Shown here: positions 1 to 4,434 of the stretch, piece after piece
Numbering within the stretch: position 1 is the first letter of the stretch
How the letters are laid out: every line of letters begins with the position of its first letter
Assembly: GCA_039798685.1 (NCBI GenBank)
Contig: JBDKFM010000060.1
Coordinates: 1 to 6,968, forward strand
DNA: 6,968 bases
Reading direction: 5' to 3'
From: JACPGQ01 sp039798685
Lineage (GTDB): Bacteria > Patescibacteriota > Microgenomatia > Levybacterales > UBA12049
Position numbers and translations under genes: made by a program
The notes under the pieces: generated by a model
What the model saw: the letters and a program-made list of their open reading frames with translations, nothing else
Told to the model about the DNA's origin: nothing
Databases searched by the model: none

Positions 1-246
1 ATCAACGAGATATTTGATATTGGTTTGCCCCGACATAAACCAGTAGAGCTCTGCGAGTACGCCCTTCCAGTACACTTTTTTCGTCGTCAGAAGAGGAAAT
101 CCCTGCGAGAGATCGTAGCGGGTTTGCCTGCCGAAAACACTATATGAGACGGATCCAGTCCCGCGGTCAGTATTCTTGACGCCGTTTTTGAGAACATCTT
201 TGAGGAGATCGAGATACTGATATTCGGGATGTTTTTGGGTCGACAT
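1..246 (-). CDS. thyA: Thymidylate synthase, N-terminal 82 residues (gene runs off the left edge)
   Basis: Thymidylate synthase (ThyA) methylates dUMP to dTMP with methylene-tetrahydrofolate, in the cytoplasm. The visible part carries the family's N-terminal signatures: NTDRGTGSVSYSVFGRQ at residues 25-41, with the Arg that binds the dUMP phosphate in the family, then RYDLSQGFPLLTTKK and ELYWFMSGQTNIKYL. The active-site Cys and the folate-binding C-terminus lie beyond the window edge. The loop after the Arg reads DRGTGSVSYS where most family members have DRTGTGT, so this is a divergent loop with about one extra residue. The ATG at 244-246 gives the usual family start (STQKHPEYQYLDLLKDVL). No Shine-Dalgarno sequence precedes it. 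It lies 69 bases downstream of the 95-residue gene on the same strand, so it may be read from the dUTPase-like operon or from a weak promoter in that gap. Confidence 0.95.
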   Translation of the reverse strand, partial: MSTQKHPEYQYLDLLKDVLKNGVKNTDRGTGSVSYSVFGRQTRYDLSQGFPLLTTKKVYWKGVLAELYWFMSGQTNIKYLVD

Positions 247-256
247 TGCAAGCAAT

Positions 257-285
257 AAGGTAGCAAAGATTGGGAAATCAGACAA
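257..285 (-). promoter_or_regulatory. Weak candidate promoter for thyA
   Basis: On the minus strand TTGTCT (280-285) is followed after 17 bases by TACCTT (257-262), with a TGC extension just upstream of the -10. The -10 ends 10 bases before the thyA ATG. The -35 matches the sigma70 consensus at 4 of 6 positions and the -10 at only 3 of 6, so this is tentative. Spacing to the start codon agrees with the better promoters in this window. Confidence 0.3.
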
Positions 286-315
286 GAGGGGAAAATAGAG
301 AGGGAGCTAATAATT

Positions 316-603
316 TCATGCATCCTCTCTTTGTTGATCATCAAAGTCGATTCCCTGCTCTACTCTCCGAAGCCATGCAACCTTTTGCGCCTCTCCCCTA
401 GGAATTCCATAACTCCCTGCAGTCTCTTCCAGCTTCTCTACTGGCACCTGCAATACGCGCGGAAGTTCACCATTTGGAGTCTCTAAAAACTGATGCCACG
501 TCGGATCAACAATTTGCGTCTTCCCATGTGCTATTCGCCATATGCTATGCCAATTTAGACTTGCTTCTCTCGTTTCGTTGCTGAGACGCGTCCGCCTTGC
601 CAT
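316..603 (-). CDS. Conserved-looking 95-residue protein of unknown function
   Basis: I do not recognise a named family. The 95 residues are hydrophilic, rich in Arg and Glu, and rich in Trp (four: in LNWHSIWRI, DPTWHQF and KVAWLRR), with an acidic C-terminus (DFDDQQREDA). No signal peptide or membrane segment is visible, so a small cytoplasmic protein is likely. Its ATG lies inside the 3' end of the dUTPase-like gene, in another frame, giving a 49-base overlap. A GAGGT stretch lies only a few bases before the ATG, too close for a good Shine-Dalgarno site, and translational coupling to the upstream gene is plausible. thyA follows after 69 bases, so the order dUTPase-like, this gene, thyA suggests a link to deoxyuridine or thymidylate metabolism. 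That link is inference from context only. The sensible composition and the open frame beyond the overlap support a real gene. Confidence 0.65.
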   Translation of the reverse strand: MARRTRLSNETREASLNWHSIWRIAHGKTQIVDPTWHQFLETPNGELPRVLQVPVEKLEETAGSYGIPRGEAQKVAWLRRVEQGIDFDDQQREDA

Positions 604-1094
604 TGACCTCGGTACATCGATCCTCCACCGCGGACTTCCTCAAACTGCACATGGCAAAACCGTGCTCCCATCTCAAGAGTCACTTCACACGGACCTTCAT
701 TTGTCATCGCAAAACTCACTTGCCCTTTATACCCCGGCGCGACGTTTCCGGTGCGCAACACTAAACCACTTCGAAATGTCGTCGTTCTCGGTTTAAAATT
801 TGCGGTCAAATTCTGGGGCATATTGAAAGACTCTATCGTCTGGACGAGATAAAAATCCCCCGGCTTAAAAACAATTTTATTTTTTTTCTTCGGATCGTAT
901 GAAACCACCAACTCACTCTCAGGCGTCTGCCGCTCCGTAACACCCAAAAATCCCTTGCCCTTAATCTTATAGACAGCACCAAGTCGTAGATCAAATCCTG
1001 CACCTTCGGGGTTGGTGAGCTCACGCTCCGCGAGATTTTCAACAAGTTTTTTTTCTTTAACGAGTTTTAGAAGAAGTTGTGGTCCAAGAATCAT
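555..1094 (-). CDS. dUTPase/dCTP deaminase-fold protein, divergent active site
   Basis: A 179-residue member of the trimeric dUTPase/dCTP deaminase superfamily, which hydrolyses dUTP to dUMP or deaminates dCTP. Landmarks in order: an N-terminal helix (LLLKLVKEKKLVENL), GAGFDLRLG at 31-39, FKPGDFYLVQTIE at 76-88, PRTTTFRSG at 102-110 (equivalent to GRSSLARLG in dCTP deaminase), TGNVAPGYKG at 115-124, the barrel strand QVSFAMTNEG at 125-134, and a C-terminal arm YRGQWQGGRVS at 161-171. By my hand alignment the Asp expected before PG is Ala119, and the catalytic Glu of dCTP deaminases aligns with Ala129. Activity is therefore uncertain, although its place beside thyA fits a dUTPase role. A longer frame opens with TTG at 1130 and would add 12 hydrophobic residues. 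I reject it because that TTG is the -35 box of a strong promoter whose -10 ends 7 bases before the ATG at 1094. It heads a probable operon with the 95-residue gene and thyA. Confidence 0.88.
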   Translation of the reverse strand: MILGPQLLLKLVKEKKLVENLAERELTNPEGAGFDLRLGAVYKIKGKGFLGVTERQTPESELVVSYDPKKKNKIVFKPGDFYLVQTIESFNMPQNLTANFKPRTTTFRSGLVLRTGNVAPGYKGQVSFAMTNEGPCEVTLEMGARFCHVQFEEVRGGGSMYRGQWQGGRVSATKREKQV

Positions 1095-1101
1095 GAGCAA
1101 A

Positions 1102-1130
1102 AGTATAAAGGAGAAAATCAAAAATGGCAA
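1102..1130 (-). promoter_or_regulatory. Sigma70-like promoter of the dUTPase-like gene (leaderless)
   Basis: On the minus strand TTGCCA (1125-1130) and TATACT (1102-1107) are 17 bases apart, each one mismatch from consensus. Only 7 bases (1095-1101) separate the -10 from the ATG at 1094, so transcription should begin at or next to the start codon. This fixes the start of the gene. Confidence 0.75.
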
Positions 1131-1181
1131 TCCGCCACGTGACGATGCAAGTGACAGTATATAAAGAAACTATTCACTCAA

Positions 1182-1703
1182 CTACTGTGTCGCGTTGCAC
1201 GCGGCAGCATAATTTGAGGCACACTTCAAACACGCACGGCCTACAGATGTGTCATAGACATAATACACAGTTGACGATGCGCCACCGACTCCGCCGCTGC
1301 ACTTGGTCGCTTCAGCTGATGATTGAATATACGTATAGACATACGAGGTCGCTGCACCGCCACCCGCATAACAAAAACCGTTGACGATATTTCCGACACA
1401 TGCCCTATTTCCTGAAACAGCTGCGACAAGCGTTTTTAGAAGACCCCTATTTACAAGAGACTGCATCCAGTTCGCATCAGCTGTCGGAAACCCTCCGCTG
1501 TCTATCGCATACGCTTCAACTGCCTTTCCAAGCTGTGTCACTCTGGACTTACGCGACGCGTCGTTTCCTCTGGCAAACTGCTCACCCGGATTTACCGCGG
1601 CAACAATCGCACCTGCGAGCACACCTATCACGGCAACAACTACAAGAAGCTCTATGAGCGTAAATCCCGACCTATACTTAGTGGAAAAAAGGCTGTTTTT
1701 CAC
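1182..1703 (-). CDS. Type IV pilin-like (prepilin/pseudopilin) protein
   Basis: A 173-residue prepilin. A short basic leader (KNSLFSTKYRSG) precedes the type III signal GFTLIELLVVVAVIGVLAG. Prepilin peptidase would cut between Gly13 and Phe14 and methylate the new N-terminus, and the conserved Glu at mature position 5 is present. The hydrophobic helix runs from about 14 to 37 and continues as NPGEQFARGNDASRKSRVTQLGKAVEAYAID, the usual pseudopilin/major pilin alpha-1 pattern. The C-terminal domain is Gly/Ser/Ala-rich and has six Cys (102, 111, 135, 158, 161, 169), possibly paired outside the cell. The start is GTG at 1701-1703, giving a family-like leader and lying 6 bases after a -10 box. An ATG at 1724 would put eight extra residues on the leader (seven plus the GTG codon), and the frame opens still further upstream. 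No pilus assembly ATPase, platform or peptidase gene is in the window, so the partner machinery must be elsewhere. Confidence 0.9.
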   Translation of the reverse strand: MKNSLFSTKYRSGFTLIELLVVVAVIGVLAGAIVAAVNPGEQFARGNDASRKSRVTQLGKAVEAYAIDSGGFPTADANWMQSLVNRGLLKTLVAAVSGNRACVGNIVNGFCYAGGGAATSYVYTYIQSSAEATKCSGGVGGASSTVYYVYDTSVGRACLKCASNYAAACNATQ

Positions 1704-1709
1704 AACGCA

Positions 1710-1715
1710 ACTATA
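1710..1715 (-). promoter_or_regulatory. Candidate -10 box of the pilin gene
   Basis: TATAGT on the minus strand matches the -10 consensus at 5 of 6 positions and ends 6 bases before the GTG start at 1703. No good -35 hexamer lies at 16-18 bases; TTGCCC is too far upstream at 23 bases. It is supported mainly by the same short spacing seen at the other genes. Confidence 0.5.
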
Positions 1716-1771
1716 CAGTAGCATACTTTTTTCATGCTGGGCAATAGTTGAATAACTAATTGCAATTCTTC

Positions 1772-1800
1772 TTGACATACACACGCGCAGAAGAAATAAT
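1772..1800 (+). promoter_or_regulatory. Sigma70-like promoter of the membrane protein gene (leaderless)
   Basis: TTGACA (1772-1777, a perfect -35) is followed after 17 bases by AATAAT (1795-1800, 5 of 6 to the -10 consensus). Six bases later is the ATG at 1807. Another in-frame ATG at 1801 touches the -10 box and would lie upstream of the expected transcript start, so 1807 is the better start. Confidence 0.75.
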
Positions 1801-1806
1801 ATGATC

Positions 1807-2472
1807 ATGGCAAATAAAAAAATATCTGAGAACAGCAACAAACTCCTCATCAGCATCATAGTCATACTGCTAATAAGCATCATTCTCCTCAGCTACAAAC
1901 TTTATACAGTCACTCTGATGCAATCATTCACAGATGACACCATAAATAGTGTCATCTCAGCGACGATACCCCTTCCCGAAGAAACCATCACAAAAACTCC
2001 CGCAGGACTTCTATTTACAAATCCGGAACTCGGATACACCGTCAATATCCCAGATGGGTGGACACAAAGAGAGTACAAGTCACTCGCTGGTTCAGCAGTG
2101 CAACCATATAGAGATGTAATTTTTCTAAGTCCTGACTACCTTGAAGACAACTCAGACAATGCAGATCTGAATATAGAAGAAGGTGCTTCCATTTTTATCC
2201 GCGGAACTGACACTGTGTACAAAACGATCGAGGAGCGATTCGCCAATAATGTCGTCGCCAAAAGAGTCGCAACAAATGTCACCAGACTCAACATCCATGG
2301 TATTCCTGCAATTCAATACGAGTATGAACTCACTGGAGAAAACGTCACCAATCTTACAATGATAAAAGATGGAATCTGGTATCTTATAAAATTCCAATAT
2401 GCAGACAGTGAGGCTGAGGTGAAATACGAAAACGTCTTTAAGAGCGTTATCAACTCATTTAAACCGAAATAG
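1807..2472 (+). CDS. Single-pass membrane-anchored protein with PsbP-like extracytoplasmic domain, function unknown
   Basis: A 221-residue protein. A short charged N-terminus (MANKKISENSNK) is followed by one membrane segment at about 13-30 (LLISIIVILLISIILLSY) and a Ser/Thr/Pro-containing stretch to about 66. The rest (about 67-221) is a soluble domain outside the membrane. It resembles the PsbP/Mog1-like fold seen in many small bacterial membrane-anchored proteins: an aromatic turn (LGYTVNIPDGW), a strand (DVIFLSPDYL), a strand (GASIFIRG), a central IHGIPAIQYEYEL strand pair, then TMIKDGIWYLIKFQY and a final helix VKYENVFKSVINSFK. This is a fold-level guess from pattern; no catalytic residues are evident. 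The gene diverges from the pilin gene across a 103-base promoter region, and its last 14 bases overlap the 3' end of tmk on the opposite strand. A link to the pilus is possible but unproven. Confidence 0.85.
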   Translation: MANKKISENSNKLLISIIVILLISIILLSYKLYTVTLMQSFTDDTINSVISATIPLPEETITKTPAGLLFTNPELGYTVNIPDGWTQREYKSLAGSAVQPYRDVIFLSPDYLEDNSDNADLNIEEGASIFIRGTDTVYKTIEERFANNVVAKRVATNVTRLNIHGIPAIQYEYELTGENVTNLTMIKDGIWYLIKFQYADSEAEVKYENVFKSVINSFKPK

Positions 2473-3136
2473 ATGTAAGAATATTTTTTGTAACGTCTTC
2501 AGTGCTACCTTCTGCAGGAATTGTTCGGAACTCATCCGGAAATTGCTCCAATAACCACTCATATCCTTGTACGATTTTCTCAAGCTTCTCACGTCTCTCA
2601 TAAAGTGTCTCAAGCTGCTTCCCGCTATCCTCAAGACGCTGCATCGCAGTATCCACAGATACCTGCAGGTAGACTGTGCAATCCGGCACAATAAACTGAT
2701 GATACATTGAGAGGATGCTTTGTGCTATCAATACCTGATTTCCGACACTCTCTTTTACTTCCTCTGCCCGATCCACCATCCCGTATGCAACAGCAGACCA
2801 AAAACACCTATGAGAAACGACGTAATCACCTCGTTTAAGAGCTGGGATGATGATTTCTTCATGCGTCGTCGCACGATTTGCAGAAAAAAGATACTGTATC
2901 GCGACAGGTGAAATTTTCTCTTTTCCTGAGAGGACTTCCCGGATAAACATACCGATACGGTCATGTGTATTTGGCTCTGAAGTTTCAAGAACGATTTTTC
3001 CGCTTTTTTCCAGGGCTTCTTTTACGAGTTTTACCTGCGTGCTCTTCCCACTCCCATCTATGCCTTCTATCACGATGTATTTGCCTTTATAGGGATTGCG
3101 TTTGAGATCAATGTCGAATTCTAAATGATATTTCAT
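2459..3136 (-). CDS. tmk: Thymidylate kinase
   Basis: Tmk phosphorylates dTMP to dTDP using ATP, the step after thymidylate synthase. The 225-residue protein has an N-terminal extension of about 19 residues (MKYHLEFDIDLKRNPYKGK), then the Walker A loop EGIDGSGKST (24-33), the substrate motif SEP (53-55), LFSANRATTHEEIIIPAL (83-100), and the DRX-type loop VVSHRCFWSAVAYG (106-119). A lid region around RLEDSGKQLETLYERREKL (167-185) follows, with the final EDVTKNIL helix. The first residue of the DRX motif is His109, where the family nearly always has Asp; the Arg (110) is kept. The His codon is CAT, one base from the Asp codon GAT. Start ATG at 3136 lies 5 bases after the dcd stop with no Shine-Dalgarno, so it is probably co-transcribed and coupled to dcd. 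The 3' end overlaps the convergent membrane protein gene by 14 bases. Confidence 0.95.
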   Translation of the reverse strand: MKYHLEFDIDLKRNPYKGKYIVIEGIDGSGKSTQVKLVKEALEKSGKIVLETSEPNTHDRIGMFIREVLSGKEKISPVAIQYLFSANRATTHEEIIIPALKRGDYVVSHRCFWSAVAYGMVDRAEEVKESVGNQVLIAQSILSMYHQFIVPDCTVYLQVSVDTAMQRLEDSGKQLETLYERREKLEKIVQGYEWLLEQFPDEFRTIPAEGSTEDVTKNILTSISV

Positions 3137-3141
3137 GAAAA

Positions 3142-3714
3142 TTACTTCTTGTCCTCATGTATCCGACTCTCCTCAGGACCTGTCTGAATCCGATACTTTG
3201 CACTTTTCTTCTTACTGTACGGTGTCTCAGCTGCACTTGAAAGTTCCTCAAACGTCATCGCACAAATCCGCATACCGACAGTGAGCGCAACAGCCATACG
3301 TCCCAAATTCCCTAGTTCGAGCACACATTTCCCGTCCCATCCAGGATCAAAAATCGATGCTGTTGAGTGCACCACAATTCCGAGACGTCCGAGTGACGAT
3401 CTTCCCTCAAGTCTCCCCATCAAATCAGTCGGCAAACTAACTTTCTCGAGAGTCACGGCGAGAACAAAATCACCAGGCTGCATAATAAATTGCTCCCCTG
3501 ACTTTACGACAATCTCTGAAGTAATCTCATTACTGTAGTCTTTTTTTGATGGATCAATATATGGCTTCTTACTATGCTCAAAAACACGAAACGTTGTTCC
3601 GAGCCGGAGATCGATTGAGCAGCTACCAAGTTGCGCCGCGAAATCAGGCTTTGGAGAAATCTTAATTCTTCCTGTCTGCAAAGCCTTTTTTATGTCCCTG
3701 TCTGAAAGTACCAT
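3142..3714 (-). CDS. dcd: dCTP deaminase
   Basis: Dcd converts dCTP to dUTP, which feeds dUMP and dTMP synthesis. The 190-residue protein is close to full length for the family and keeps its signatures: VLSDRDIKKAL at the N-terminus, GSCSIDLRLG (30-39), FIMQPGDFVLAVTLEKVSLP, GRSSLGRLG (104-112), the active-site strand VVHSTASIFDPGWDGKCVLEL (114-134) with the likely catalytic Glu133, and the C-terminal TPYSKKKSAKYRIQTGP. Some relatives are bifunctional and also hydrolyse dUTP; I cannot decide this from sequence, and the turn SIFDPG differs from the HRIDPG of E. coli Dcd. The ATG at 3714 is preferred over that at 3744, because it gives the family N-terminus (MVLSDRDI) and sits 7 bases after an extended -10 box, whereas the upstream ATG lies before that promoter. 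First gene of a dcd-tmk operon. Confidence 0.95.
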   Translation of the reverse strand: MVLSDRDIKKALQTGRIKISPKPDFAAQLGSCSIDLRLGTTFRVFEHSKKPYIDPSKKDYSNEITSEIVVKSGEQFIMQPGDFVLAVTLEKVSLPTDLMGRLEGRSSLGRLGIVVHSTASIFDPGWDGKCVLELGNLGRMAVALTVGMRICAMTFEELSSAAETPYSKKKSAKYRIQTGPEESRIHEDKK

Positions 3715-3721
3715 CCGAAAA

Positions 3722-3751
3722 AGTATAGCATGTATATTTACCATTTACCAA
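3722..3751 (-). promoter_or_regulatory. Extended -10 promoter of dcd-tmk (leaderless)
   Basis: On the minus strand TGCTATACT (3722-3730) is an extended -10 with a one-mismatch hexamer. TTGGTA (3746-3751), 18 bases further upstream, is a moderate -35. Seven bases separate the -10 from the ATG at 3714. Its -35 is back to back with that of the divergent cohesin-gene promoter, with two bases between them. Confidence 0.7.
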
Positions 3752-3753
3752 AC

Positions 3754-3783
3754 TTGACAATATAAAGCTTATTTCACTATGCT
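3754..3783 (+). promoter_or_regulatory. Sigma70-like promoter of the cohesin gene
   Basis: TTGACA (3754-3759, perfect -35) and TATGCT (3778-3783, 4 of 6) are 18 bases apart, and the -10 ends 10 bases before the ATG at 3794. An earlier ATG at 3779 lies inside the -10 box and is therefore unlikely to be translated. The predicted 5' leader is only a few bases. Confidence 0.7.
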
Positions 3784-3793
3784 GAATAAGACT

Positions 3794-4426
3794 ATGCCCA
3801 AACGGACACTCGCCTTAATTGTTGGACTTATCATACTTACAATAGTGCTGCTTTTTGCCGCAACAAAAACCACTCAGGAACAAAAAACACAGATTGCACC
3901 AACTCCCACCATCGCTACTGCATCACCAACGCCGACACCTCCAGCCTATACCACGCTTGAGTTGTCACCAAATCCTGCGAGTATAGGTCCGACAGGCTCA
4001 GGAAAAGTCGATGTACTCATCAACACCAATCAAAATACCGTCTCTGGGGTACAAATTGAACTTTCATACGATCCGAAGGCACTCCGAAATATCATCGTGA
4101 CACCTGGCACATTTTTTCAAAAGCCCTTGATGTTTCCGGAATGGAATAAGATAGATCAAGAAACAGGACGCGTCTCACATGCACAAGTACTTCTTCCTTC
4201 CCAAGAACCCATCAAAGGCAAGGGAATTTTTGCAACAATTACATTCTCACGGGTGGTCGGAAGCGGACTTAGCCAGACAGAGCTAAAGTTTATGCCAAAA
4301 ACTACTGTCACACAGTTCGGCATCAGCCCGTCAGTTCTCAAATCATCAACAGGAGCGATCATTAATCTTGGAGCAGCACAATCAGTACAAGCACCTCAGA
4401 CAACAACTGCTCCCATGCAGCAATAA
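3794..4426 (+). CDS. Membrane-anchored cohesin-like domain protein
   Basis: A 210-residue exported protein. After a basic start (MPKR) comes a membrane segment at about 5-23 (TLALIVGLIILTIVLLFAA), a Thr/Pro-rich spacer (about 34-51, ASPTPTPP), and a cohesin-like beta-sandwich at about 53-193. Supporting features are the opening LELSPNPASIGPTGSGKVDVLINT, the strand VSGVQIELSYDPKALR, a middle loop with FPEWNKIDQETGRVSHAQVLL, the strand GKGIFATITFS, and the closing SVLKSSTGAIINLG. Cohesins bind dockerin modules. A short Gln/Thr/Pro tail ends the protein. No Cys are present, so it is not a lipoprotein and is presumably held by the uncleaved N-terminal helix. It lies 8 bases upstream of the cohesin-dockerin gene, so the two are probably one operon, and this protein could be the membrane-proximal receptor. 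The cohesin assignment is by pattern; a related carbohydrate-binding beta-sandwich is the alternative. Confidence 0.85.
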   Translation: MPKRTLALIVGLIILTIVLLFAATKTTQEQKTQIAPTPTIATASPTPTPPAYTTLELSPNPASIGPTGSGKVDVLINTNQNTVSGVQIELSYDPKALRNIIVTPGTFFQKPLMFPEWNKIDQETGRVSHAQVLLPSQEPIKGKGIFATITFSRVVGSGLSQTELKFMPKTTVTQFGISPSVLKSSTGAIINLGAAQSVQAPQTTTAPMQQ

Positions 4427-4434
4427 ACCAAACT

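Noticed and set aside
87..344. An 85-residue minus-strand open frame across the thyA start region
   Set aside because: It is out of frame with thyA, whose translation matches the family clearly, and its own sequence has no coherent pattern.
1095..1130. A hydrophobic N-terminal extension (membrane anchor) on the dUTPase-like protein
   Set aside because: These codons are the promoter read as protein: the TTG is the -35 box and the TATACT -10 lies in the middle. The family start matches the ATG at 1094.
1381..1755. Plus-strand open frames opposite the pilin gene
   Set aside because: They are antisense to a well-supported prepilin, with no promoter, ribosome site or family resemblance.
1704..1883. 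A long hydrophobic N-terminal extension of the pilin frame
   Set aside because: It runs through the divergent promoter region and into the start of the opposite gene, and would bury the prepilin signal about 70 residues inside.
2436..2453. A possible short hairpin (AACG/CGTT) near the end of the membrane protein gene as a terminator
   Set aside because: The stem is only about four pairs, is not GC-rich and has no following T run.
4427..4434. A separate promoter for the cohesin-dockerin gene
   Set aside because: Only 8 bases lie between the genes, and the AT-rich AATAAA stretch before them has no good -35, so operon read-through is simpler.
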